Below are positions 1-10,499 of a DNA stretch of 64,000 bases, in pieces (positions within the stretch are counted from its first letter, which is position 1; each line of letters opens with the position of its first letter). Position numbers and translations under genes: made by a program. Location of the stretch: the NCBI GenBank assembly GCA_028673005.1, contig CM054115.1:189166548-189230547 (forward strand), given 5' to 3'. The notes below the pieces were generated by a model. The model was given only the letters and a program-made list of their open reading frames with translations, was not told the DNA's origin and made no database searches. This stretch comes from Tanypteryx hageni. Taxonomy: Eukaryota; Arthropoda; Insecta; Odonata; Petaluridae.

Positions 1-589
1 GACCTGTCTTGGGACACTCACATAAGACGAGTGATAGGTGCGGCAAGTAAGAAGTTGGCTTTTGTGCGTATGATAGTCAGGAAAAGCACGAAAAAGGTGA
101 GAGAATCCTGTTATTTATAGTTGGTTAGACCTCAAATGGAATACGCAGCAGCGGTTTGGGATCCATATCAGAGGGGACTCGTAAAGGATTTAGAAAAAAT
201 ACAGCGGCGAGCAGCTAGATTCGTGAAAAAGAATTACGATAAAAACAGAACGTTACATTACTCATTGATGAGTTGAGTTGGCCATCGTTGAAAGATCGTA
301 GATTACAGGCGAGACTTAAACTTCTAGATAAATATAGGTCGGAGATATTCGTAAATGAAATGAAGGATATTATTCGACAACCAACGTATATCGGACGGAG
401 GGATAATGAGGACAAGATTCGCGAAATAGATAGTAAGACGGAGAGGTATAAGGAGTCCTTTTTCCCTAGGACAATACGTGACCACAATAGATAACTGTGA
501 ATAATAATTAGTTAGGAACTTGGGGCGCGGCACCCCCTGCCATCCACCGTCAAGGTGACTTGCAGGGTAATATGTAGATGTAGATGTAG
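1..589 (+). mobile_element. CR1/L2-group LINE, 3' end, decayed copy 1
   Basis: This is the 3' end of a non-LTR retrotransposon, cut off by the window start. Frame 1 encodes the region after the reverse-transcriptase fingers/palm (DLSWDTHIRR, then EYAAAVWDPY and KIQRRAARFV), a signature of CR1/L2/Jockey-group ORF2 C-termini. The frame has a TAG stop at 118-120 and a one-base shift near 241-250. It then resumes (WPSLKDRRLQARLKLL ... SFFPRTIRDHN) to a stop at 492-494. The 3' UTR has a hairpin, CCCTGC...GCAGGG, followed by a short GTAGAT hexamer tail. The same hairpin and tail end the copy at 48070-48896, which fixes this 3' boundary. It is a dead copy; the exact clade is uncertain. Confidence 0.85.
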
Positions 590-1034
590 CATCAGTACCT
601 AGATTTTTTCTTTCGGGTGGTTTCTGAAATAGAGAGTCGTCTTATATTCGAGATCGCCCTATGATCTGGCAAATGCGACAATTTGATTGAAAAGGAAACA
701 AATCTGATACTAAATATTTCGGAGAAGAGCTTCGAGTATTTAAGTAGAGACGAAAGATGAGGGCGAGACAGGTTTTGAGAAACAAGACATTGCCGCATTC
801 ATGGCATAGCAAAGAACGAGGAAGATATAATAAATCTGGGCCATTCAGTTACCAGAAGATAAAAATAGGGGCTTCGATTGCATTAGATTATAGTAGGCAG
901 CAGTGGCGGCCGGTGGTTGTTTCAACTTGTAGGGCCAACAAATGTTTAAAAAACCTAAATTTATAATACAAAAAAGTATTTAATTTTTTACTTATCGAAA
1001 AATGTACTGTAGTGAGTAGATGAAAAAAGTGTCT
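590..1034. other. No gene seen
   Basis: AT-rich sequence with no recognisable gene. A CAGTGGCGGCC string near 901 resembles the start of some hAT terminal inverted repeats and could be the 3' terminus of the adjacent hAT relic, but no matching partner was found past 3268. Confidence 0.4.
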
Positions 1035-1920
1035 TGCAGCTAAAATGAGCGGTAAACCAATCTATTCGGCGATCTTTTTGTTATAAAATAAATCAATAAC
1101 TTTTCTGTTGAAGCTATCTATGTCATTTACAAAAGTTTTTTTTACACGATAGCATGCGTAAAGCACTTAGTCTTTCTTCTTTCATAGTATTCCTAAGAAA
1201 AGTCCTTATTCTTTTCATCATTGGAAAACATCCGTCCTGCTTCTGATGTCGACATTGATATCGTGATCAACAATTTTAAAAGCTTTATTGTCTCTTGAAA
1301 TCTTTTACACAAATCATCACCCAAAATTAGCGACAGAAATGGTACTGCACCAGAAACTGCTCTCGTTCGTAAAAAACTTGAAGTTCACTATTGTCTTTTT
1401 TACAAAAAAGGATCCTTTTCAATTATTTCACTGACAATGAGATACGTGTCAGGGAATTTTTGCTGTAATTATCAAATTCTTCGGCCATAAATAGATTTGT
1501 AGCCACGAGGTGTCCAGTAAATTGAAATCTTTTATTTCTGTGATTATTGTGGGCCTAACAATGGTCAAAATTAGCAAGTGAATACTTGATTTTATCAGTT
1601 TCTCGCCATTTAAACGTCCACTCATTACAGAAGCACCATCAAAACTTTGTGCTATAAGTTTATTCGGACTGGCACCAATTAGGGGGTCGAGTTGTTTTAA
1701 ATACAATAAAATACAATCTGCGATTGCACGAGCATCATGTCCGTCTGGATTAACGAAATTCCAGAATCTTTCTACCGGTTTTCCGCCTGCAATATAACGT
1801 AATACAATGACTAACTGAAATGGACATGACACACCAGTAGTTTCATCGGCTATCCATGCTACATAATCTGCTTTTTGAATTTCTTTGCTAACTTCTTCGT
1901 GGTATACTTCTAACATGCAT

Positions 1921-2118
1921 TTAAATTAAAAGAGAAACTTGTAAATTTCCACTAAAAAGTTAATTATCCGACCGTTTTCGCCTGTTACAGCATCATTAGG
2001 TGACGAAAGAATGGTCGAGAGTTCTATATATACGGAGAGTAGGGTAGGAGTGTTAATTGAATAATGATAGGCAGGAGGGGGAACATACAATCAGTAATGA
2101 GATAATGTGAAAATTAAA
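1921..2118 (-). repeat. Left inverted terminal repeat of the Penelope-like element
   Basis: Reverse complement of 2645-2829 with scattered mismatches and a small insertion near 2000-2010. Shared blocks include AAAAGAGAAACTT, GCTGTAACAGGCGAAAA and GGTAGGAGTGTTAATTGAAT (read on the appropriate strands). It contains a degenerate second hammerhead-like core (CTAATGA instead of CTGATGA, minus strand, 1999-1975). Confidence 0.85.
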
Positions 2119-2644
2119 AAAATTGAAAAAACTTACGCCAAACTTTTCCTAAATACCAAAGATTCTATGTCTAATTTATCCAAAAGCGGTGTTTACAAAT
2201 AATCTTGTGATACATGGGACGCTATTTACATAGGACAGCACGGAAGAAGTTTAAAAAGAGGATAGAGGAACACAAACGTTGCTTCGAGTTGCAAAGCGCT
2301 TCATCACACTTTTTCAGGCACCTATTTGAGAACGGCCATTCCAGTGCATTCCTTCCCGAGTTTCTCCACTTCGAATCAAAGGGAAACAGAATGGACCTCT
2401 TGGAGCAGTTGGAAATTGTGATCCATTATGCTATAGACAATGTTTCACTTACTAATTAATTTGTTTTCTCCAATCAATCTCCCTTGTTCTCTTTACTGAT
2501 TTCCTAATTATTTATTGCCTTTTACTTGTAATTTAACGACTTTTTCGCAACTTCTGTTCATTGCTTTTATTTTCTAATTACTAACCTTGCTCGCATTACT
2601 GTTTATAACCGTTTGAATGTTGTCATTCACTTTGTAATTCAATA

Positions 2645-2829
2645 TTTTTTAATTTTCACATCTCATTACACACATTCTCCCTCCTGCCTATCATTATTCA
2701 ATTAACACTCCTACCCTACTCTCCATATATATATAGAACTCTCGACCTCTGATGATGCTGTAACAGGCGAAACTGGTCTGTTAATCAACTTCTTAGTGGA
2801 AATTTAGAAGTTTCTCTTTTCATTTAAAT
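2645..2829 (+). repeat. Right inverted terminal repeat of the Penelope-like element
   Basis: Pairs with 1921-2118 in inverted orientation. It is followed by a 42-bp tail (2830-2871) with a small hairpin (ACAAAGT ... ACTTTGT) that lies inside the target-site duplication and so belongs to the element. Confidence 0.85.
2749..2778 (+). ncRNA. Hammerhead-ribozyme-like core in the PLE repeat
   Basis: Shows CTGATGA, a short putative stem II (GCTG/CAG-GC around a TAA loop), CGAAAC, then GGTC. This is the order of the hammerhead conserved core with a two-base-pair stem III (AC/GT) and a GTC cleavage triplet. Type I hammerheads with tiny stem III are known from Penelope-like terminal repeats. An extra T follows CTGATGA and no convincing stem I pairs the flanks, so this copy is probably a degenerate relic. 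Activity is not claimed. Confidence 0.45.
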
Positions 2830-3268
2830 GGAATCTTTCCACAAAGTAGAGCCTTCCGAAGTGGACTTTGTTTCTAACATGCATTCAAGCAACTCATTCT
2901 GTATAGATCTAAAAGTACCTTTAAACGCAGCTGATTGACTAAGATGAACTTTTAAGTCTTTATCTAACTCAGAATTAAACTGGATTAACTCATGAAAAAC
3001 TCCTTTATTTTGTGACTCATCCGATTCATCAAGCCCTCTCAATGCTAATTCTAATGCCCCACAAAAACGTACCTATACAATTTATAATCAAATTTAATAC
3101 GTACCTATTTTTATCTACTTGTTCGTTATGTTTAGATATAGCTAGCCAATACTGTGAGTTAAACAAACTTTGAATATTTGTTTTACCCAGCAACGATAAT
3201 CTCAAAACATTGTTCATGTGTTGTTTAGATTTTTCGTGAGCCCTCAATTTTTCCCAAATGTGTACCAA

Positions 3269-3725
3269 GTTCGAAATCCTGTTCCACCACCAGCTGACAT
3301 CTCCTTGGAAAAGAACTCAAGGATAACAAAAAAAACGCATTTTTTCATCACACCTGCACAGCCAATTGTACTTCGACTAAGGCATTAAATTTACGACACC
3401 TTTCCTGTTTGTTGGCACACTGTTGCTTTTTAACTAAATTCAAATTAGGGAGGGGTCTTCCCATTCGTTTTATTTCGAGTTTATCATCGTAAGACAACGA
3501 CGAAAACAGCTATTTTAATAAAGCACTTATCGTTTTCATTGCGGAGAATTGAAACATTCACGCTCACCAATACTACATCGAGCTGCTACCTTGAAGGCCG
3601 GCCGAGCCGAGCCAAACTGAACTTGGCCCCAACGGTAGATATTTTCAAGCGCGGGAAAGGGTAGGAGATGGGAAGAAAAGCATGCAGTGGGCATGCTTTC
3701 CACGTCTTGTGACCGAGCCAGCTTA
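3269..3725. other. No gene seen; possible hAT flank
   Basis: Sequence upstream of the hAT relic's start. No frame with recognisable protein similarity. GC content rises locally around 3590-3640, where GGCCGGCCGAGCCGAGCC occurs. Confidence 0.4.
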
Positions 3726-4690
3726 TTAATTCCAAACACTCACTCTATTAACAGCTGGAAGGTATCGAAGCAGACGTGGGACTAATTGCTACTGTTAGGC
3801 GTCTATCCCCACCAACTGCGAGATCATTAAAACTCTAGAATCCTTGCCTTATTGAGAGGTTTGCGCAGCGTTCTCTCTCTTCCAATTAGTCGCGAGAAAG
3901 CTGTCGAACATCCACTTAGTAGATAATGTTACCGTTCCTGTATTTTATACACCAATGAAACATATATACTTCGACATTATACCAGATCACATCAATTCCT
4001 TAAATTTTAACATGTTGAGATGTCGGCGGGTATCTGCCATCATTTCGCCTTTGCATTACTTCGGTGTCAACATAGGTCGAAAACATGTACTGCATAACAG
4101 AATCAGCTCCTTTTTGATACTGTTTTCAATTCTTTTAAGTTTCCGTATAATTAGAGACTACACTTTTCTGCGTGAAAATTTTTATAACAGAAATGGAAAA
4201 AATAAAAATCTGATGTAGCCATCACATGACTTTCTCCGTATCTGTAATATTTCTAAAAATTCCAAATAGGTTACATAATAATAAATATTTTAAGAAACCG
4301 AGAAGATTTTAGACTTTACAAAGAACAGAAATAAACTCAAACTGATATTCTGATATTGGATATAGCCACAAAGATCCAACAATTAAAAAAAAGACCTTTA
4401 CTTAGACGTAAATAAGGGTCAATTGTTAACAATAGTCGTCGGTAGGTGGCGTGGTGGTGGCAGCTAAAAATATAAGATCTCTTAAACAATACATTATATG
4501 GAAAAATGTTTCAAACAAAGGTTGCAGAAAATTAAATTTCCTACAACCTTTATTCCAATACATATTTACACTTATCAAATATTAAAGCAAATATTTCAAA
4601 ATAACGGACGTGACCAGATTAAACACCGACTTCCGTTTGACCGATTTTTACCAAAAACTAATCAGTTCTTGTGACTTTTATAAAAATGTT
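3726..4690 (+). repeat. Unclassified dispersed repeat Rep-U, copy 1
   Basis: Nearly identical over about 960 bp to 12938-13906 (roughly a dozen differences counted by eye) and partly similar to 59245-59660. It starts at ATTAAT-CCAAACACTCACTC and ends at CTTTTATAAAAATGTT, where this copy stops matching. An 87-codon frame (3955-4218) is kept in both full copies with one amino-acid difference (S to T). Two recent copies would share any chance ORF, so this does not prove coding. No terminal inverted repeats, poly-A tail or known protein was recognised. Confidence 0.75.
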
Positions 4691-4840
4691 TTTAAAAAAT
4701 TTCGCAAATGAAAATGAAAGCCGAAACGTGAAGTTTCGCAACTCTATTCCGAGAAATCGTAATTGTTTGTCACTCCCTTCCGCATGCGTACCTTCATTTT
4801 ATTCATTCCTCATTATTTTCCTCTATCCCTCTCCCTCCCC

Positions 4841-5165
4841 TCTCTATCCTCCCCTCTCTGTCCTCCCCTCTCTGTCCTCCCCTCTCTATCCTCCCCTCTC
4901 TATCCTCCCCTCTCTGTCCTCCCCTCTCTGTCCTCCCCTCTCTGTCCTCCCCTCTCTATCCTCCCCTCTCTGTCCTCCCCTCTCTGTCCTCCCCTCTCTG
5001 TCCTCCCCTCTCTATCCTCCCCTCTCTGTCCTCCCCTCTCTGTCCTCCCCTCTCTGTCCTCCCCTCTCTGTCCTCCCCTCTCTGTCCTCCCCTCTCTATC
5101 CTCCCCTCTCTATCCTCCCCTCTCTATACTCCCCTCTCTTTCCTCCCCTCTCTCTCTCCCCTCTC
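4841..5165. repeat. 14-bp pyrimidine minisatellite
   Basis: About 23 tandem copies of TCCTCCCCTCTCTG/A on the + strand, flanked by less regular CT-rich DNA (about 4800-5190). The strand asymmetry is complete: pyrimidines on one strand and purines on the other, apart from the G/A at unit end. Long open frames across it are a by-product of the repeat and should not be read as genes. Confidence 0.95.
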
Positions 5166-5190
5166 TCCCCCCCTTTATCTCTCTGACGCA

Positions 5191-5984
5191 ATCGTTCCCA
5201 TGGGCACGTAATAGTCCTCTAAAACATTCGAACCGAGACCCAAATCCATGCGTGAATCAAAAATGCGGGCGCGTGACCCGATTCATCTATTCTTTCCCCA
5301 ATTGCTTCGGTACTTCAACTGCACATGTTTCCCTTAATGCTCTTCCTCTGTTTACCCTCTTCCTCTCCGCACTCTCGCCTCTCCTCGCACTCAATTCATA
5401 ATTATTTCCACTCTCACCATATACATGGTTCGCAACATTTTCTGCCACATGAAGCCACTTTACACGTTATATGAACATCACGTATCCCTTCCGACAACCA
5501 ATAAAAGCGTAGCAAGTAATAAATAGGTATTTTAACAGGCGATTCTTTCAATTACAAATATGATGGTACTATAGTAATTTTCCGTCAAAAACTATGGGTA
5601 TAGACGAATCAAGTACTTCATTAAAATTGAAACATACCATTCTCTCTCTCCCTACCCCTCTCCCTCCCTCCCCCTCCCTCTCTCCCTCCCTATCTCTCTC
5701 CCTCCATCCCTCCTCCCTCCCCATTTTTTCATTTCTTAAGTGTTTGATATAATGGAATTTAAGCTCTCTAATGATTATTTAATCTGCTAAACTCATAAAA
5801 ACCTTACAGTCGCCTCTCGAGTCCTTTGTGAAGCTGGTGTCACGGCGTGAAGGCAGAATTCCCACCTGCAACCAAGCCATTGGTTGGTTTAGGCCTACCT
5901 TACTGGTGCAGTTAATCTGAGCAGCAGAACTTATAAAGTAATTTTATTCGATGTCGCAGTCTTCAAAAGTGCCAACTCCTATGA
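5191..5984. other. No gene seen; CT-rich stretch at 5636-5722
   Basis: Mostly unique AT-rich sequence. 5636-5722 is a degenerate CTCCCT/CTCTCC tract. No recognisable coding potential. Confidence 0.5.
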
Positions 5985-6745
5985 TCAAGAAATAAACAGG
6001 TAGCTGATCCCAATTTAATCAATAAATTAATAAGAAAACACAATCTTAAAAAGACGTTGTCCAACTCCACCACTTTCAAACTTGACAACAATAAGGCCAA
6101 CAAATATACAAAACTACCGTATTGTCTCATATTAAACAGGGGCTTGAATAAAATTTTCAAACATAAGAATTGCACAATAACATACACGAACCCCCACAGT
6201 TTGAAAAACTTACTGGATAGCACCAAAGACAGAACGGAGAATCTGAACAAATCCGGAATTTATAAAACACAATGTTCACATTGCAATTTAATGTACATAG
6301 GACAAACCAGACGAAAACTAATAACACGATTCAAAGAACACTTAGCCCATTACAAACACAATCGTTTTGAGAAATCAAGCGTAGCCACTCATATCCTCGA
6401 AACTGGCCACAGTATACACATAGAGGATTTAACCTTGTTAACTTCAGCCAACCATTCACTTAACTCTTTAGAAAATCTGCATATCTATAAAAACAGAAAA
6501 AATCTCATGAACACAGATACTGAATATAACAAAACTTTATATAAATTGACCGAACTTAACAATACTGACGCACAAAATTCTTTTCGATCTTCAAATGTTT
6601 TTCGGTCTTCGTTATAATCTTTTCTTCTAATTTCGTCGCAGTTGAACTCTGTTCACTGCCAAGGCAGGTTCTCCCCTGAAGATGTCCACTTAGTGGGCAA
6701 AATGCATAGGGCTTATCCTATAATTTTTGGCTGAAGGAGTTTTCT
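5985..6745 (+). mobile_element. Penelope-like element fragment 2 with GIY-YIG domain
   Basis: An open frame from about 5985 to the stop at 6615-6617 encodes the linker after the reverse transcriptase (LNRGLNKIFKHKN ... HSLKNLLDSTKD). It is followed by a GIY-YIG endonuclease: SGIYKTQCSHC, then LMYIGQTRRKLITRFKEHL and SSVATHILETGHS. The GIY and YIG motifs, a CxxC-like pair and the downstream R/E residues are visible and the frame is unbroken, so this domain is better preserved than in the 1921-2871 element. It belongs to a different lineage, because the two endonuclease sequences are quite different. The reverse transcriptase is missing. The 3' UTR at about 6676-6715 has CTGAAGATG, a CCAC/GTGG stem and CAAAATG, the common hammerhead-related 3' signature of these elements. 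Boundaries are approximate. Confidence 0.8.
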
Positions 6746-6813
6746 ACCACTGTTATACCTAATTGTTGTCAACGTAAATAATCTTATTGGTTACTGAAGT
6801 AAATAATATCTGC

Positions 6814-7190
6814 TAGAAATTGATGGAATAAAGCGATCCAAAGATCCTATGCAGACAGGCATAAGCTGTGAAGTTGGGAATAATTTTGAAACGAAAAAAT
6901 TCTGCTATAACCGGGAATCGAACCCGGGTCTTCCACTTGCCGGGCGGATATTCTACCACTGAACTACCGTAGTAGATAAATTTTCTCGTTTCTGAACGTG
7001 GATGTTTCCTTGGTTGGGACGGAACTAGCCAAGCTAGCATCAAACTGCCCCAACGGATGTCCTCGAAGAGATACATCGAAGAAAACTCCTCCCTCTCAAA
7101 TGGTGAGATTGCTTGGCCACCTGATCCTTGATCTGCCGCTGCGATAAATGTGTATTTAAATTCGCGTGCAAGCGTCAATCATAGCAACGA
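6814..7190 (-). mobile_element. tRNA-Gly-related SINE, copy 1
   Basis: On the minus strand it contains a tRNA-like unit (about 6969-6899) with A box (TAGTTCAGTGGTAGAAT) and B box (GGGTTCGATTCCC) resembling tRNA-Gly. The anticodon loop reads CCGGCAA, lacking the invariant U33, so it is not a working tRNA gene. The unit is flanked by inverted repeats (AACGAAAAAATTCTGCT and AGTAGATAAATTTTCTCGTT). The 3' body, read minus, continues through CATAGGATCTTTGGATCG to about 6814. The same body occurs, rearranged, at 26305-26556. The upper boundary near 7190 is a guess. Confidence 0.75.
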
Positions 7191-7439
7191 GATTAAACAA
7201 ACTATTGTAATTGTTGATGGTGTAAGAGAACTTTATTTTAATGTGGATATATATTGACACTAGCATTCCTACGTTTTTTGAAGGGTTATTTCTGCTAATA
7301 AATATAGGTTTTTATTTATCGTAATTATTATTGATAGTAGGTTTTTATTTATCTTAAAAACTTTTAATTTTTATTCATTTAAGGTTATTCTAAAAACTGT
7401 TTTCCCTATGAGTTTCATTAAGATTTACGTCTTGAAAAT

Positions 7440-8160
7440 CAAGATGCATGTAAGCTTTTGATGAATTTTATTTTTAACTCTTTTGAGAGTTTCAAACCAA
7501 TCATCGTACTTCAACAAATGCGTTCTACTTGTTTCGTGTTGCTTCAGAACTCTGGATATATTTCTTCAATTTTTAAACCCAGTTTCACCAAATAAACCAC
7601 TGTCAGAATTTCTAAATAGTTAACAGCAAAAACAATAAACCGAATCATGTATTTCTGAGTATACTAACCAATCTCTATGCATATCCTCGCCATTTGGCAA
7701 CAACCTTTTGTAATTTTTGACTGTAAAGGTTCTTCCCTCATTTTTTGGAAAGAAAATCTTGAACCTGAACTGAGTCCCTTGTGACTATATGGTGGAAGCC
7801 ACTACTTGACATTCCACTTGGCTAAAAAGCAGGATCATCAGTAATTTCGAGCAAATCCAAGTTTAGTTCCTCGTTAACTGTCTCATGTAGATGTTCATCC
7901 TGAATATCGCTGTAATTTGTTTGGGTTTCTGTGCTACAATCTTCATCACATGATTCTGTTACTAACGCAATATTTTCTTCACTTATACCTGCATCCATAT
8001 CATAAGTTTGTTCCTGGCACATGTCATCGCCCACAGTGTTGGTATCTCTCCTTTTATAATACTTGGTCAATCCACCGTAGGAGCTTTGAAGATATGCCTC
8101 CTCTGCTTTTCTACGCTTCCGCTCCTGAGAGACGTTTCTTTTTCCGATCAGCCATTTGAA
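7440..8160 (-). pseudogene. hAT transposase N-terminal relic
   Basis: Minus strand. MADRKKKRLSGAE opens the frame at about 8158. A one-base shift then leads to RRKAEEAYLQSSYGGLTKYYKR, and an acidic stretch ends in LDLLEITDDPAF. After a stop, a third segment reads FPKNEGRTFTVKNYKRLLPN and RDWLVYSEIHDSVYCFCC, the TTF-type zinc finger of ZMYM/DUF4371 hAT proteins. KQHETSRTHLLKYDDWFETL follows. This order (lysine/arginine-rich start, acidic linker, DDPA motif, zinc finger) is characteristic of the family. No catalytic part or termini were found. It is a different lineage from the 1035-3268 relic. Confidence 0.75.
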
Positions 8161-10422
8161 AGAGGTTTAATGTTAGCTTTAATTTTTTATAATTTGAAGA
8201 TTATAAGTATCTATATCAATTCCATATTAAATAAAAACCATTATTGCTCGAGAGGCCCATTAAACAATAATCGTGGAAGGTTAACTGCATTCTTAAATTT
8301 TGTAAATAATTTGCTTTTGTCGTCATATGCACTCAAGTTAAATTATAGTCTATCGTTATGTTTATTCGTAATTTAAATCCAATCCAACGGAACTCCACTG
8401 ATCATAAAAATATGAAAACTCTAGCAATATAGCTATTTTAAAAATTAAAGCTTTCTTTAGGTTATATTCAAGCTCTTTTGCTAATCGTGTATGCCTATTT
8501 ATAAATAATAACAATGTTGAATTAGTATTTGAGAAAAATGTCTGTATTAAAAAGTGATTCATTTGAATTTTGACTTACCAAATGCTACAAATTTGACGCC
8601 AGGGAAATTTTGATAAACTCGTAAGAATAGTTGAAAACAAAAGTTATTATTGTTAAGGAACCAATCACTCCCGGAACCAAGTTTTTCCTACTTAAAAAGT
8701 GCACAGTTCTAAATTAACTTAATATACTAAGCGAAAACCATAAAATACGATTTCATTATATCGGATGAAAATACTAACGACTTATAATTCACAAACTACA
8801 AATATTAAATCCAAATCCAAAAAACACTGACGCTCTCTCAGTATTGGTGTTGCTTCGAACACAGCCATTGTAAAACTAATGCCTAAAAAGCGTTCTGCTT
8901 TTCCCAAATGGGGTTTGGAAATTTCTTAGAAAAACATTTCCTCAAAATCTACTCGTTGTCTCCTTTGCATGCTAACTGACTCCTCCATCTGGATGATATT
9001 TGGGATCCAGGGTCATTTTGCTTTACCCTTCATGAGACAAGACAAATACTCTGTCGTAACTCTTTTCTCGTTCGAAGAGGGGTGTTTTTCGGTCACCATC
9101 CCAACAGGCTTTGGGACCTTACAATCACTGTCTTGCGATCATGTGTTATGTAGCAATCCATTACCACTTTCAACTCTCAAATGATACCAGAAAAAGTCAA
9201 AAGTTACATCTTTCTCGCTAGATTTCCCACTACCCGTTAAATGATAATTTTTTTCCGCTAAGCGACTCCAAAATCCGCCAGATCTAGTGGGAAATAGTCA
9301 GATAGGTTGTACTGGGGTACATTGTGTGTGTTTCCCTTGGTTTTTCCATACCTCCCTCCCGTTTTCGCAAATGTGTCTCTTTGAGCAGGGTTGCCGCCCC
9401 TGCTGTAAGACCAAACTTGGCAAGAGGGAACGAACGGCGTCAGTGTGTCAACAGCCGCGGCATGAGGCCGCCCCCTCGACCCTGCGCCCTGAGGCGATTG
9501 CCTCACTTGCTTACTGTCTGAAGCCGGCACTGGAGGGTGGAATAATAGGCAATATTCGGGCGACAGGGAAACAGTGTGTTGCTAATATGCTACACTCACG
9601 CCCGCGTAAATCAAATGGATAAAACAAACGCTTCTCGAATAGAACCCTTGATATGAAGATAGACGATGAATTCCGCAAATTGTGAAACAGATAAGATTCC
9701 AGTATATCGCGAAAAAATCATTGAAATCCTACCAACCCTTAACGGGTCATTCCGCTAAAGATCCCACTAAATGCTTTCTAGGCAGGAGAGCGTTCCAGAA
9801 AAACACATAAATAAAAAGATTAAGGCTACCATTATAGTAGACAGCCGGTGTTAATCTGTCGTCGCTAAGGGCAACCGTATTATTGCTATCTTCATGAGCT
9901 AATGTATAGCAAATTGGACTCACTTAACGTTAGGCGCACATGTGGTGGAACGGGTGAAAGGGTAGGTATTATTGTTTGAAGACGCGTCGACTGCAGCGGT
10001 CACTGTGCCTAGTATTCGGGGGTGGGAAAGATATTTATGGCGGCAAGGAAACGAAGGAGGAGGAAAAACTCGTCAGCGGTATTGTTTATCGTCACATCGG
10101 AAAGACACTACGATACGTTAAAGCGTCCTCCAACCGACGCTACGCGGAGATATTGTAGTTATAGCAGTAGTTTTGTACCTGAGATGCGGAAAGTTTGAAG
10201 CAAATGTTTTGTGTACGTCAGCTTTTGGCAGAATAATTTTTCATTTGAGGTAATGAGAAGTGCGGAGAAAAAGCATGAGAAAGGGAGGAAAATCGTTTCT
10301 ATAGAAAAATCTGAATATTCATTAAAAGCGTATTAAAAATTAAAAAACTGTTTAAAGAATCAAAATCATTGCACGTTTGTAGAAAAAATAAAGTGGAAGA
10401 AAAAAGAAAAAATAATAATTAT
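8161..10422. other. Intergenic, no gene seen
   Basis: 8161-9230 is AT-rich with no recognisable protein. 9231-9620 is richer in GC and CpG with several short overlapping frames but no known domain. A small inverted motif (TTTCCCACTA ... TAGTGGGAAA) spans about 9226-9296 and could be the end of a small element. 9621-10422 shows nothing recognisable. Confidence 0.5.
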
Positions 10423-10490
10423 CGGGATTAAAACTCTCGACCTTCGGATCCCTAGGCTTCGCCGATAACCACTACACCAGGAACGCCACT
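10423..10490 (-). repeat. tRNA-like sequence (SINE head or tRNA pseudogene)
   Basis: Minus strand: an A-box-like TGGTGTAGTGGTTAT (10479-10465) and a weak B box (GGTCGAGAGTTTTAATCC) at tRNA-like spacing, followed downstream by T-rich runs that could end RNA polymerase III transcription. The acceptor ends do not pair and the B box departs from consensus, so it is not annotated as a tRNA gene. Confidence 0.5.
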
Positions 10491-10499
10491 AGCTTAATG

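Larger units (their letters stand above)
1921..2871 (+). mobile_element. Penelope-like element, truncated, inverted terminal repeats
   Basis: A 951-bp insertion in the hAT gene, flanked by a 13-bp direct duplication (TTCTAACATGCAT at 1908-1920 and 2872-2884). Its outer parts, about 1921-2118 and 2645-2829, are inverted copies of each other, as known for Penelope-like elements, whose terminal repeats can be inverted. Inside is a fragment of the GIY-YIG endonuclease domain that follows the reverse transcriptase in this class: SGVYK, then YIGQHGRS, then EEHKRCFELQ and FLPEFLHFESKGNRMDLLEQ, ending at 2457-2459. A stop after SGVYK and a shift near 2255 break it. The reverse transcriptase is absent, so the copy is non-autonomous. 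Confidence 0.88.
1035..3268 (-). pseudogene. hAT transposase relic (ZMYM/DUF4371 type), interrupted
   Basis: Decayed transposase of the hAT DNA-transposon superfamily, read on the minus strand. 3268-2885 gives the N-terminal part (EKLRAHEKSKQHMNN, then LRGLDESDESQNKGVFHELI, typical of DUF4371). 1916-1449 gives the start of the catalytic fold (YVAWIADETTGVS ... QSFDGASVMSGR). About 1250-1035 gives the C-terminal dimerisation region (TSEAGRMFSMMKRIRTFLRN, then EERLSALRML). A Penelope-like element (1921-2871) splits the gene. Removing it and one copy of the 13-bp duplication restores the reading ECMLE-VYHEEVS. Other stops and shifts show the gene was dead or has decayed independently. Terminal inverted repeats were not confidently found. 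Confidence 0.85.

Noticed and set aside
3955..4218. 87-codon frame conserved between Rep-U copies as a gene
   Set aside because: The copies are nearly identical in all positions, so conservation carries no evidence of selection; kept only as a finding to test.
4841..5165. Repeat array that could be mistaken for CRISPR or for a proline/leucine/serine-rich protein
   Set aside because: The 14-bp units are contiguous with no spacers, and all frames are open simply because of the repeat.
6899..6969. Functional tRNA-Gly or tRNA-Ala gene
   Set aside because: The anticodon loop lacks U33, the acceptor stem has mismatches, and the sequence is part of a repeat also found at 26305-26556.
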